DNA of 41,556 bases from a virus, in IMG/VR virus record IMGVR_UViG_3300046501_000133, positions 1 to 41,556 of that record; one strand, written 5' to 3'. The stretch's first letter is position 1; each line of letters opens with the position of its first letter. The notes beneath the pieces were generated by a model. It was not told the DNA's origin. It did not search any database and saw nothing but the letters and a program-made list of their open reading frames with translations. A program made the translations under genes and the position numbers. Positions 1 to 6,527 of this stretch are shown in pieces.

Positions 1-127
1 GCACTTGACGGCAAGTTCTATTTCCGCACGGAATGGCGCAACGATCAGTCGCCGGATGCCGCACTAGGGCAGGCGCTGACCCTCAAACGGGCAATGGCAT
101 CTGTGCATCCTACCGGGGCTGTTTCAG
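1..127. repeat. Terminal direct repeat, left copy (circular closure)
   Basis: Bases 1-127 are identical to 41430-41556. The repeat lies inside one open reading frame that reads through the join without interruption. A perfect repeat of exactly 127 bases at contig ends is the usual overlap left by a k=127 assembler on a circular or circularly permuted molecule. I therefore read it as evidence of a complete 41,429-bp genome rather than as physical terminal redundancy. Confidence 0.9.
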
Positions 128-174
128 TAACGCTGCTGACCCGTAGTGGCGGCGTGAAATCCACTGTGGTCTGA
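1..174 (+). CDS. Small hypothetical protein, 3' part (gene starts at 41406)
   Basis: This is the end of a 65-residue protein whose start is at 41406 at the other end of the window; the frame is continuous across the circular join and stops at 172-174. The whole product has no Cys, no membrane segment and no motif I recognise. It is the first gene after the promoter at 41348-41376 and has a strong GGAGG ribosome-binding site. First position in the early block suggests an immediate-early protein, but that is inference from place only. Confidence 0.75.
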   Translation, partial: ALDGKFYFRTEWRNDQSPDAALGQALTLKRAMASVHPTGAVSVTLLTRSGGVKSTVV

Positions 175-180
175 GTCGCA

Positions 181-219
181 CGGCAAGCCAGTGTTCCACG
201 TGAAACATGAGGCTTGCCG
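181..219. repeat. Palindrome enclosing parS
   Basis: Arms CGGCAAGCC (181-189) and GGCTTGCCG (211-219) are perfect inverted repeats of each other and flank the parS site. In RNA the element would form a long hairpin. In DNA it gives a nested symmetric site between the first gene and the next. Confidence 0.85.
192..207. promoter_or_regulatory. parS: parS-type centromere site (ParB-binding)
   Basis: TGTTCCACGTGAAACA fits the near-universal bacterial chromosome parS consensus TGTTNCACGTGNAACA at every fixed position and equals a Bacillus subtilis-type site. With 14 fixed positions, a chance match in 41 kb is expected about 0.00015 times. ParB dimers bind such sites and load as CTP-dependent sliding clamps. 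The site lies in the 81-bp gap upstream of the gene at 256. It may be read by host ParB, by the phage ParB-domain protein at 14201-15679, or by both; the sequence does not decide this. Confidence 0.85.
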
Positions 220-255
220 GGCAATTCCGCCCAATCACACTGAGGATTGACTATC

Positions 256-879
256 ATGGCAAAAGCAACCGACAAACGCAACGTTCCGACCATCGAAGCC
301 ATCGTGACCATGCCGAAAGGCGAGGAAATGGCGCTGATGGAGTACAAAGGCGGGAAAATCCCGTTCGGCATTCTGACTCTCAATTTCTCCCACGGGCAGA
401 GCATCATCGTCAACACCATGGACCTGTGCGCGGATGTCATCGGCCAAGCTCTCATGCACGGGCTCAAGCAAAAGCTGGTCGATGCGGCCGCAATCAGCCG
501 CGACCCCACCAACGGACGCGCGGCAACGGTTGAGACCAAATACCAAGCCGTTAACGAGGTCGCGCATCGACTCCTGATCGAATGCGAATGGAACAAGAAA
601 CGCGAAGGAGGGGCAACCGGCGGACTGCTCAAACGCGCTCTCATCAAGCTCTACGACGGTCGCAAAACCGAAGAGCAAATCGACAAATACTTGGCCGGGT
701 TGACGGACAAGGACAAGGCCGCATTGCGCAAAAACCCGAAGGTCGCCCCGATCATCGATGAGCTGCGCGCGGCCGATGCCAAGGATTCGGGTGAGGATTT
801 GCCCGACCTCTTGGCCGAGTTGGAGCGGGACGAGGAAGAAGGCGTGGAAACCTCGGGCGACACCGATACGGAGGCCTGA
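256..879 (+). CDS. Early protein, paralogue of the 3527 gene
   Basis: A 207-residue protein of unknown function. The ATG at 256 is chosen over an in-frame TTG at 247 because GAGGA at 242-246 is well spaced only from the ATG. It is related to the product of 3527-4144: both have an HG..QKL..... segment, an EW..KREG stretch (near residues 111-118 here), an ALR(K/N)NP(K/R)V segment (156-163 here) and an acidic tail with a DLLAxLE motif (184-190 here). There are no membrane segments and no enzyme motif. The parS site lies immediately upstream. The two paralogues look like soluble proteins with a conserved helical C-terminal half; I cannot name a function. Confidence 0.85.
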   Translation: MAKATDKRNVPTIEAIVTMPKGEEMALMEYKGGKIPFGILTLNFSHGQSIIVNTMDLCADVIGQALMHGLKQKLVDAAAISRDPTNGRAATVETKYQAVNEVAHRLLIECEWNKKREGGATGGLLKRALIKLYDGRKTEEQIDKYLAGLTDKDKAALRKNPKVAPIIDELRAADAKDSGEDLPDLLAELERDEEEGVETSGDTDTEA

Positions 880-882
880 GCC

Positions 883-1083
883 ATGATCGACCATAACGCC
901 CCCAAGCTCGACGTTCGCCACAATGGCTACTGGGTCACGCTCCAAGGCAATCAAGCCGAAATTTGGGGCTCGACCGACGAGGACACCCCGAGCTTCGATG
1001 GCCCGCTCTACCTCGTCCCTCAGCTCTACCCGCAATTGTGGGCATGGCTGCTCGATGAGGGGCATGTGAAGCCTCTTGTCTAG
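883..1083 (+). CDS. Small hypothetical protein
   Basis: A 66-residue protein starting 3 bases after the preceding stop. It is rich in aromatic residues (seven Tyr/Phe and five Trp) and acidic, with a YWVTLQGNQAEIWG stretch that looks like a small beta-structured domain. No family is recognised. It is the last gene of the first early operon; a clear hairpin terminator follows at 1108-1132. Confidence 0.7.
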   Translation: MIDHNAPKLDVRHNGYWVTLQGNQAEIWGSTDEDTPSFDGPLYLVPQLYPQLWAWLLDEGHVKPLV

Positions 1084-1107
1084 CCCCCTGTCCCATCCCC
1101 TCACCAG

Positions 1108-1132
1108 CGCCCGGCATAGTCCGGGCGTTTTT
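1108..1132 (+). terminator. Rho-independent terminator
   Basis: Perfect 7-bp stem CGCCCGG/CCGGGCG with loop CATAGT, followed directly by TTTTT (1128-1132). It closes the first early operon. Confidence 0.9.
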
Positions 1133-1310
1133 ACTTGGGGTCAATCAGGCCCGTTGCCGTTTCCCCCTCGATCCTCCGTGGCGGGAGGGATTCACGCCTC
1201 ACCCGATCCCCGGCAATGGGTCTAATCGGTCCGTGGCGGCCATCAAACCCCCTCACCCTCACCACCCTACACGCTCGCCCGAAAACGCCTCTACGGGGCT
1301 CTAATCAATT

Positions 1311-1342
1311 CCCCCGGAAATACCTCGTCGTAATCCACCTGG
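1311..1342. repeat. Genome-wide dyad, copy 1
   Basis: Left half CCCCCGGAAATAC (1311-1323), spacer CTCGTC (1324-1329), right half GTAATCCACCTGG (1330-1342). The left half fits the consensus well; the right half diverges after ATCC. It is intergenic. Confidence 0.65.
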
Positions 1343-1387
1343 ACAATGTTGCGGTTTGTTGAGCTTTGTTGCGTCTATTTGCTTAGG

Positions 1388-1600
1388 AGTTGCTCACGTG
1401 TTGCGGAGACGTATGCCGGTTTTTATGAGTATCCGCACCCCTCCCTCCTCTTTCCCCGCCCAGATCCGTTGCTTTGTAGTAACATTTTTTTTTTATTTAT
1501 TTTTATATACTTACAAGAGAGCAACAGGAGAGGGGTAGAAGGGGTAGGGGTGTAGATACTCCTAAAACACGGCATACGTCTATCGAACATGTGACCAACT
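1388..1600. repeat. Large imperfect inverted repeat with AT-rich centre
   Basis: Arms 1388-1433 and 1555-1600 (46 bases each, no gaps) match in inverted orientation at 37 of 46 positions by eye. They include a perfect 12-base block AGACGTATGCCG (1407-1418) against its complement at 1570-1581. Weaker complementarity continues inwards, with a C/T-rich strand (1434-1460) facing a G/A-rich one (1527-1553). The centre at about 1484-1511 is almost pure A/T with a run of ten T. This looks like an origin with an unwinding element, or a long structured RNA. Confidence 0.7.
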
Positions 1601-1642
1601 TTCCTCAACAATCTACAAAAATCAAGTACATCAAAGTAGGCA

Positions 1643-1671
1643 TTGACGGCTGGAAAATGCGACTGGACAAT
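1643..1671 (+). promoter_or_regulatory. Sigma70-like early promoter
   Basis: TTGACG (1643-1648), spacer of 17 bases, GACAAT (1666-1671). It lies 115 bases upstream of the gene at 1786. The same ATTGACGGCTG sequence begins the promoter at 13061. Confidence 0.6.
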
Positions 1672-1785
1672 GCATAGGCATTCCGAGAGGGAACAACAGC
1701 TGGATTCTAGAGGCTAGAGGAGTAAGTTTCAGAATTCTCTAAGGTTTCCCACGTCCCATTGTCGCAAAACGAAAGGATTTCCCCC

Positions 1786-2238
1786 ATGCCGCAAGTTGTC
1801 TCCGACCGCAAAGCCTTGCTCCAAGCCTTCTGGCGCAAGGCGTTCAAGGATGGCCAAGTTGCCATTCCATGCCCCGATGCCAACACAGCGAAGAAGATTC
1901 GCCTGGACCTCTACAACTCGGTCAAGAAAGTGAAGGCCGATCCGACGCTTGACCCTGAGCTTCACATGGCGGTTAAGCGTTGTGTGATTAGCTTCGCAAC
2001 CCCGACCATGTTGCTGGTCAAGCGCGGGGAGGCTGAGCTCATGCTCGTGGAAGCTGCGCTGATTGCCGGAATTGACGTCTCCGCACAGACTGCAGCGCCC
2101 GAATCGCAAGCCGAAGTGAATGCAATGGCGAGCGCTACGAAGCTGCAGGAAAAGCTCGGAAGCCTGATTAACCAAGGCCACACGGAGCCTGCGCCTGCGC
2201 CGGGGTATCGTCAGAACAAGTTTTATGCCAGAGATTGA
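1786..2238 (+). CDS. Early hypothetical protein
   Basis: A 150-residue protein. The ATG at 1786 follows AAAGGA at a workable distance; an upstream in-frame TTG lacks such a site. The N-terminal half is basic (KALLQAFWRKAFKDG, KKIRLDLYNSVKKVKAD) and may bind nucleic acid. The middle is hydrophobic and helical (MLLVKRGEAELMLVEAALIAG). A Pro/Ala-rich linker precedes the end. No family is recognised. It is the first gene of the operon served by the 1643 promoter. Confidence 0.75.
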   Translation: MPQVVSDRKALLQAFWRKAFKDGQVAIPCPDANTAKKIRLDLYNSVKKVKADPTLDPELHMAVKRCVISFATPTMLLVKRGEAELMLVEAALIAGIDVSAQTAAPESQAEVNAMASATKLQEKLGSLINQGHTEPAPAPGYRQNKFYARD

Positions 2239-2250
2239 GGGGTAAAAGTT

Positions 2251-2586
2251 ATGTGGAAACTTCTCCAACGACAGTGCAGCGCATCGAAATCCGTGGCTGC
2301 GTATCTTTTTCAGCGTGCCCATTGCCTATTGGGGCAGCATCAAACCCAGGTGCATCAGCAATTTGGGGCGTTTTCCCGCCGGATTATCTGCCCGTATTGC
2401 CGGGGGGATTGGCTCAAGCTCAGCCATCCTGATGGGGAAATGTGGAATAGCTGGGGGCAAGACTTTGAGCTGCTGTATAAGAGCCTGGGATTCCGTATCA
2501 TTCCGACGCCGAGGCAGAAAGAAAACGTCAGCCGGTTGGATCAGATGCTGGAAAAATACCTCAACAATGGGAAAAAGGAGGACTGA
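2251..2586 (+). CDS. Hypothetical protein with CPYC motif
   Basis: A 111-residue protein with GAGGGG 8 bases before its ATG. It carries a CPYC motif at about residues 47-50, which could be half of a zinc site, but I see no second CxxC; two further Cys lie in the first 25 residues. The C-terminal half is charged and helical. The DNA coding for the CPYC segment also contains one of the nine genome-wide dyads (2375-2407), so this stretch carries two kinds of information. Function unknown. Confidence 0.7.
   Translation: MWKLLQRQCSASKSVAAYLFQRAHCLLGQHQTQVHQQFGAFSRRIICPYCRGDWLKLSHPDGEMWNSWGQDFELLYKSLGFRIIPTPRQKENVSRLDQMLEKYLNNGKKED
2375..2407. repeat. Genome-wide dyad, copy 2 (inside a gene)
   Basis: Left half CCCGCCGGATTAT (2375-2387), spacer CTGCCC (2388-2393), right half GTATTGCCGGGGGG (2394-2407). 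On the complementary strand it closely resembles the copy at 10309. It lies in coding sequence, over the codons for the CPYC motif. Confidence 0.7.
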
Positions 2587-2589
2587 ACC

Positions 2590-3051
2590 ATGAACCAAAG
2601 CACAGAAGCAGACATTGACCTGGATAAGCTGGAAGCACTGCCACCTCAACTGCGCGGCGCAGCGAGGCAACTTCGCCAATACCTGAAACTTGTGCCTGGC
2701 ACCGTGCACTGGGCCGACAGTCAGCAATCCAGTGCCTGCGACGAAGCAGCCGGTTTTATCGAGCGCGCGCTTACCCGCCGAGCTGCACCGGATAGTGCAG
2801 CCCAGCCGGATACCACGGCAAGCGCGAGCATCGACAAAATGCGTGAAATGCTGAACTGTCAAGGCCAGAGCGGCAACTGGAACTGCAACTCTTACATGCA
2901 CGGCATGTACAACGGCATGGAATACATGCTGGCAATGCTCGAAAACCGTGAGCCAGTTTTCCGAAGCGCGCCGAAGGTATGGCTGGACAACATCAAACGG
3001 CCAGCCGATCGTGCGCAAGTGCATGAGGCCCCGAGCAAAGGTAAAACATAA
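2590..3051 (+). CDS. Conserved phage early protein
   Basis: A 153-residue protein with ribosome-binding site AGGAGG just upstream. Residues near 96-124 (GNWNCNSYMHGMYNGMEYML, then an ENREPVF segment) resemble a block I know from many phage proteins of unknown role, of the type NYxxYMxGMYNGxE. The N-terminal half is helical and ends in a low-complexity Ala/Asp/Pro linker. The stop overlaps the next start (TAATG), so the two are translationally coupled. Function unknown. Confidence 0.8.
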   Translation: MNQSTEADIDLDKLEALPPQLRGAARQLRQYLKLVPGTVHWADSQQSSACDEAAGFIERALTRRAAPDSAAQPDTTASASIDKMREMLNCQGQSGNWNCNSYMHGMYNGMEYMLAMLENREPVFRSAPKVWLDNIKRPADRAQVHEAPSKGKT

Positions 3052-3404
3052 TGCCAAGCTGGAGACCCCGTTCGCCGGATCAATTTCCGCAATTTTACCT
3101 TGCAGCCGTTGAGCAAGCGGTACATGCGCTGCTCCTCGGATCGACGGAAGCCCAGGTGATCGTCGCCAAAGAGCTGACCATTGCCGCAGCAACCCGCATG
3201 GCCGAGCGTTTTCGCTATTTCCGCTGGTGTATCCGCGAGCATCCCCTGCATCGCTTGCACAATATCGAGAACGACTACCAGCTCGCAGTGCGCATAATTC
3301 CGCTTGACCACAAATTCGCATTGCGGTTGTCAATCAAGCGGCGTGTTCCAGTCGAGGCATTGCAAAAAGCGCTCGCCGCCGAAGTTGTTGCACCTTTTTC
3401 TTGA
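3051..3404 (+). CDS. Hypothetical protein
   Basis: A 117-residue protein starting in a TAATG overlap with the preceding gene. It is mostly helical in appearance and rich in Arg, Ala and His, with no membrane segment. Near the end a KFALRLSIKRRVPVEAL stretch is basic. The gene's last bases overlap the -35 box of the promoter at 3401-3429. No family is recognised. Confidence 0.75.
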   Translation: MPSWRPRSPDQFPQFYLAAVEQAVHALLLGSTEAQVIVAKELTIAAATRMAERFRYFRWCIREHPLHRLHNIENDYQLAVRIIPLDHKFALRLSIKRRVPVEALQKALAAEVVAPFS

Positions 3405-3429
3405 CGCGCTTCCGGGCTGTCGCTAGAAT
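3401..3429 (+). promoter_or_regulatory. Sigma70-like promoter
   Basis: TTGACG (3401-3406), 17-base spacer, TAGAAT (3424-3429; five of six consensus bases). It is the best-matching promoter in the window and lies about 100 bases upstream of the gene at 3527, leaving a long leader. Confidence 0.8.
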
Positions 3430-3526
3430 CCATTCATCCCCACCGCGTCATGAGGCATACCGGCAAGCACCTCAAGCGGATACGGGGAACGTTAAATGCC
3501 TGCCAACCAAAAATAGGAGAATAAGC

Positions 3527-4144
3527 ATGACCGATACCACCACCAAAGCCAAGGCCGAAACCAAGCTGGAAGCCGTCACCATGACCGATGGTCGCATCGT
3601 CGACTTCGTTGGCAAGCGCAAGCTGCTGAAGCAGTCGTTCGTCGCCGATGGCGTCGTGAGCATCCGCCTGGACTTCCGCAACGGCGAAACCCGCACCTTC
3701 AAGATCCCGAGCGAGCTGCTGCTCAAATTCGCGGCCCACGGCGCCGAGCAGAAACTGGGCGACGAGATCGCCGGCCTGGACGACATCGAAGACGCAGTCA
3801 TGGCCATCGACGAGCTGACCGAGCGCCTGAACAAGGGCGAATGGGGCGTGAAGCGCGAAGGCAACGGCATGGCCGGCACCAGCATCCTGGCTCGTGCGCT
3901 GGTCGAAGTGATGGGCAAGCCGATGGACGCCATCAAGACGTTCCTGGGCACCAAAACCCAAGCCGAAAAAGTCGCCCTGCGCAACAACCCGCGTGTCAAG
4001 CCGGTCGTCGAGCGTCTGGAAGCCGAGAAGGCCAGCAAGTCGAAGGGCGCCAGCATCGACACCGATGCGCTGCTCGCCGGCCTGGAAGACAACGCCAAGC
4101 CGGACACCACCGGCGACGAGCCGCAAGAAGCCACCGAAGCCTAA
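3527..4144 (+). CDS. Early protein, paralogue of the 256 gene
   Basis: A 205-residue acidic protein. The start at 3527 has TAGGAGA six bases upstream; the longer frame back to 3401 would run through the promoter and is rejected. It shares with the 256 gene the QKL segment (near 75), EWGVKREG (105-112), ALRNNPRV (150-157) and a C-terminal DALLAGLED motif (180-188). Its own strong promoter and a terminator at 4169-4189 make it a single-gene unit, which suggests a high dose. The GC-rich, codon-biased sequence fits high expression. Function unknown. Confidence 0.85.
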   Translation: MTDTTTKAKAETKLEAVTMTDGRIVDFVGKRKLLKQSFVADGVVSIRLDFRNGETRTFKIPSELLLKFAAHGAEQKLGDEIAGLDDIEDAVMAIDELTERLNKGEWGVKREGNGMAGTSILARALVEVMGKPMDAIKTFLGTKTQAEKVALRNNPRVKPVVERLEAEKASKSKGASIDTDALLAGLEDNAKPDTTGDEPQEATEA

Positions 4145-4168
4145 CCGCATCGGCAGCAACCTGGAAGA

Positions 4169-4189
4169 CCCTGCCTCGGCGGGGTTTTT
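4169..4189 (+). terminator. Rho-independent terminator
   Basis: Stem CCCTGC/GCGGGG (one G-U pair), loop of four, then TTTTT (4185-4189). It ends the unit started at 3401. Confidence 0.8.
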
Positions 4190-4210
4190 CTTTATCCGAA
4201 AGGAGTTCGC

Positions 4211-4432
4211 ATGGCACTGGAAGCCTATCAACAACGGGTTGTCGAAGAGCATATGGCGCTGCAAGAGAAGGTCGGCAAGCTGCGCGGCTACATTGAAACC
4301 AACCCCCACTTCGAAACGCTCTCGCATGTAGAGCGCACGGACCTGCGTGAACAGCTCTACTTCATGCAGGAATACGCGGCACGCTTGAACCGCCGCATCA
4401 GCCGCTTCACCAACCTGGAGACACCAGAATGA
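4211..4432 (+). CDS. Small helical conserved phage protein
   Basis: A 73-residue protein with AAGGAG just upstream of the ATG. The sequence pattern (AYQQRVVEEHMALQEKVGKL at the start, later a QLYFMQEYAARLNRRISRF stretch) suggests two long helices forming a hairpin. I recognise the pattern from small phage proteins of unknown function. It overlaps the next start by four bases (ATGA). Confidence 0.8.
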   Translation: MALEAYQQRVVEEHMALQEKVGKLRGYIETNPHFETLSHVERTDLREQLYFMQEYAARLNRRISRFTNLETPE

Positions 4433-4887
4433 AACCAACTGTCGGCCGTAAGGTCTATTACTACGAATCCGCTGCCCATCGTGCCGCATGCGATGCCGGC
4501 CAGGACCAACCGTTCGATGCGACGATCTGCTTCGTCAACGGTGGCACCATTAACATCCTGGCCATCACGCATCTGGTCGAGCCGAAGCCGCTGATTGGCG
4601 TGCATTTCCAGGGCCTGGGTGAGCCGATTCCGACCGGCCCGCATGCTGCCTGGATGCCGTACCAGACGCAGCAAGCCGAGAGGCAGGCCTTGGCCGAGCG
4701 CGCAGACCTGGAGCCCTTGGGCTCGACCGAGTTCCTGACCACGACCGGCATCGATGCCGCAGGGCTCATGGCCAAGGCTCTCGCCGAGCCGGAAGCCCCC
4801 GCATCCGTGTCGGAATCGTCCGACGGCAGTCAGAGCATCGATGCGATGTCTTCGCCGACCCTCGCGGACATCGGCACCAAACTGTAA
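4429..4887 (+). CDS. Conserved phage early protein
   Basis: A 152-residue protein, coupled to the preceding gene by an ATGA overlap. The first 85 residues (KPTVGRKVYYY at the start, then repeated beta-type segments ending in a PYQTQQAE stretch) resemble a small domain common next to short helical genes in phage genomes. The rest is an acidic Ser/Glu-rich tail. No catalytic motif is visible. A hairpin at 4899-4931 follows. Confidence 0.75.
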   Translation: MKPTVGRKVYYYESAAHRAACDAGQDQPFDATICFVNGGTINILAITHLVEPKPLIGVHFQGLGEPIPTGPHAAWMPYQTQQAERQALAERADLEPLGSTEFLTTTGIDAAGLMAKALAEPEAPASVSESSDGSQSIDAMSSPTLADIGTKL

Positions 4888-4898
4888 GCCGCTGTATC

Positions 4899-4931
4899 CC
4901 CCAGGCCTGCTCGATCCTCATAGGTCTGGGG
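4899..4931 (+). terminator. Hairpin, possible weak terminator
   Basis: CCCCAG (4899-4904) pairs with CTGGGG (4926-4931), continued by a G-U pair and CCT/AGG, giving a 10-bp stem with a 13-base loop. No T-run follows, so termination would be weak; it may instead protect the 3' end. Confidence 0.4.
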
Positions 4932-5002
4932 TTCACTCGTTGCCAGAGCGCAACATCGTGTAGGACTTTTCCGACAACACTGATAGAAATTTCGGTAATC
5001 AC

Positions 5003-5033
5003 TTGGGGATTCGCCGGGGAAATATGGCATAAT
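5003..5033 (+). promoter_or_regulatory. Extended -10 promoter under a dyad
   Basis: TGG then CATAAT (5025-5033) forms an extended -10 box. A poor -35 candidate, TTGGGG at 5003-5008, is 19 bases away. The -10 box lies in the middle of the genome-wide dyad at 5013-5044, so a protein bound there would block the promoter. Confidence 0.5.
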
Positions 5034-5044
5034 ATTTCCGGTGG
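5013..5044. repeat. Genome-wide dyad, copy 3 (over a promoter)
   Basis: Left half GCCGGGGAAATAT (5013-5025), spacer GGCATA (5026-5031), right half ATATTTCCGGTGG (5032-5044). Both halves carry ATATTTCC in place of GTAATCC, the most divergent but also the most symmetric copy. Confidence 0.65.
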
Positions 5045-5088
5045 ATAATTGATCCACATCAATCATCAGTCAACGGAGAATTGACCTA

Positions 5089-5613
5089 ATGCAAACCCTG
5101 AATGAGTCTGGCATGGATGAACTCGACGCGCTGCTTGCCGAGTCGAAAGCCGCTGCCAAAAAGAAACCTGCCCCCGCCGACATCGGCGACCTGGACGACC
5201 TCTTGGCGGAATCCATTTCCCTCCGCGACGAAGAAGTCGCAACCAAAGCCAACCGCGAGCGCCTCAAGCGCCAAAACCTCTCCAGCGATGAGCGCAAGGA
5301 GATCGAAGCCAAGGTGCGCGAGTGGGAAGCTCGCAACCTCTGGACGCCTGTCGCAACGGTTGCAGTGTTCGACCGTGTGACCTGCACTTGCGGATGCTAT
5401 ACGGAGGCGTTCAGCCATCTGATGCACAAGCAAACCCACAAATCCGATCCTACACTGACCCGCATGGTCATTACCGACACTACGCTGGAAGGCAAACCGC
5501 GCATGGTGGCGCTGCAGCATTTCGATGTCGAGCTGTGCGGCGAATGCGGCCTGGAAAAGGGCTGGGACCTGGATAACGCAGTGGAGGTCGAATGGCACGC
5601 AGCAAAGATCTGA
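5089..5613 (+). CDS. Zinc-binding hypothetical protein with repeated LLAES motif
   Basis: A 174-residue protein. The N-terminus holds two copies of a short motif, LDALLAESK (12-20) and LDDLLAESI (35-43), joined by a Lys/Pro linker. A charged helical stretch follows (about 46-82). The C-terminal part has CTCGC (99-103) and CGEC (150-153), which can form a zinc site. The acidic LL motif recurs in three other early proteins. The gene follows the promoter at 5028 and its dyad, so its expression is probably controlled. Function unknown. Confidence 0.75.
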   Translation: MQTLNESGMDELDALLAESKAAAKKKPAPADIGDLDDLLAESISLRDEEVATKANRERLKRQNLSSDERKEIEAKVREWEARNLWTPVATVAVFDRVTCTCGCYTEAFSHLMHKQTHKSDPTLTRMVITDTTLEGKPRMVALQHFDVELCGECGLEKGWDLDNAVEVEWHAAKI

Positions 5614-5819
5614 GCGATGCGCAGTGCATGGTGAATATGCAGGATCTGGAATATGTGCTAACGGCGCTTAATTTCGCATCTACTGGAAGTTTCGACTTGG
5701 TGCGGCAAATAGTCGGCAGGCAGCTTTACCGCGACCCAAGCAACCCGCTTCGCAAGCTCATCAACCAATACAACGCTTCAATCGATTTACTCGCAACCCC
5801 ACCTGAAGGAGAAGCCTAA
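5592..5819 (+). CDS. Small hypothetical protein
   Basis: A 75-residue protein overlapping the previous gene by 22 bases; GGAGG stands 4 bases before the ATG. It is helical in appearance (DLEYVLTALNFASTG, then a FDLVRQIVGRQLY stretch) with no known motif. The stop overlaps the next ATG (TAATG). Confidence 0.7.
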   Translation: MARSKDLSDAQCMVNMQDLEYVLTALNFASTGSFDLVRQIVGRQLYRDPSNPLRKLINQYNASIDLLATPPEGEA

Positions 5820-6043
5820 TGGCCCGTCCCAAGAAAGCCATCCAGTCTGTCGAAAAGAACATCAGCATCGACAAGGACATCGTAACCCGCATTGACCTGG
5901 AGCTGTATTCCGAGCTCGAAGGTCGTGTTCCGCACGGCGCATGGTCGCGGCTGATCAACAACATGCTGCGCACCTACATCAACGCATTGCCGCCTGCCTC
6001 GCAGTCCCCGGCCCGTACGCTTGAGCAGCTGATCGACGCATAA
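5819..6043 (+). CDS. Ribbon-helix-helix-like DNA-binding protein
   Basis: A 74-residue protein with AAGGAG upstream. After a basic start (ARPKKA), residues about 14-20 (NISIDKD) look like the beta-strand, 21-35 the first helix and 41-56 (AWSRLINNMLRTYINA) the second helix of a ribbon-helix-helix dimer as in Arc/CopG. Such proteins bind palindromic or repeated operators. It is therefore the best small-protein candidate for reading the nine dyads, but this link is inference; the fold call itself rests on pattern only. Confidence 0.5.
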   Translation: MARPKKAIQSVEKNISIDKDIVTRIDLELYSELEGRVPHGAWSRLINNMLRTYINALPPASQSPARTLEQLIDA

Positions 6044-6071
6044 TAACCATAACCAGAAAGGAAGTCCTGAA

Positions 6072-6527
6072 ATGAAATTCTCCTACATGGCAAGCCCCTA
6101 CACCAGCCCGGCTGGCGAAGTCCGCATGCAACGTCGCGAGTTGGCAGATGTGTTTGCCGCACGCTTGGCCTACCTCTACGCGGTGTTCAGCCCGATCACC
6201 CACGGCACGAGGCTGGAGCCCCACCTTCCGATGTCGAAGGTCAAATCGCATCGCTTCTGGATGGACCAGTGCATTCCGGTCCTGCGCAAAGCCGACATCC
6301 TCCATGTGCTGCCAATCGATGGCTGGCGGCAATCCGAAGGCGTGCGGATCGAAGTGGACCTGGCAGTGCAGCTCCGTATGCCGATCCGCATCATGCAAGC
6401 TCACGACCACTTCCTGGAGATCATCAGCCCAGAGGAATTCAAGGCAATGGGCTGGGTGCCGGAATGGCTGGAAGCCCCGAAAGCTCGCGGCGGCCGCAGT
6501 CACGCCAGCTATCAGGGAGACAACTGA
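6072..6527 (+). CDS. DUF1937 / nucleoside deoxyribosyltransferase-like protein
   Basis: A 151-residue protein. The start MKFSYMASPYTSP, the later VFSPITHGTRLE stretch and the ending pattern VLPIDGWRQSEGVRIEVDLA (about 80-99) fit DUF1937, a family with the fold of nucleoside 2-deoxyribosyltransferases. These enzymes act on the N-glycosidic bond of deoxynucleosides in the cytoplasm. In phages the role is probably nucleotide salvage or removal of a signalling nucleotide; the substrate cannot be told from sequence. It is coupled to the helicase by a TGATG overlap. Confidence 0.65.
   Translation: MKFSYMASPYTSPAGEVRMQRRELADVFAARLAYLYAVFSPITHGTRLEPHLPMSKVKSHRFWMDQCIPVLRKADILHVLPIDGWRQSEGVRIEVDLAVQLRMPIRIMQAHDHFLEIISPEEFKAMGWVPEWLEAPKARGGRSHASYQGDN

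Larger units (their letters stand above)
1133..1785. other. 653-bp non-coding region (regulatory / origin candidate)
   Basis: No open reading frame here has a ribosome-binding site or plausible protein composition. The region holds, in order, the first genome-wide dyad (1311-1342), a large imperfect inverted repeat with an AT-rich centre (1388-1600) and a sigma70-like promoter (1643-1671). The dense non-coding structure next to the early genes makes it a candidate replication origin or control region. Confidence 0.6.

Noticed and set aside
1311-1342. Dyads as dif/Xer recombination sites, because of the 6-bp spacer between arms
   Set aside because: The arms do not resemble XerC/XerD arms, and nine such sites in one small genome would be unstable.
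1391-1406. CACGTG in the arm of the large palindrome
   Set aside because: The flanks do not fit parS.
1135-1611. Several open frames of 60-75 codons in the early non-coding region
   Set aside because: They overlap each other and the palindrome, lack ribosome-binding sites and have low-complexity products.
6269-6526. Upstream extension of the helicase frame
   Set aside because: It is a shadow of the DUF1937 gene; the helicase family starts close to the ATG at 6527.
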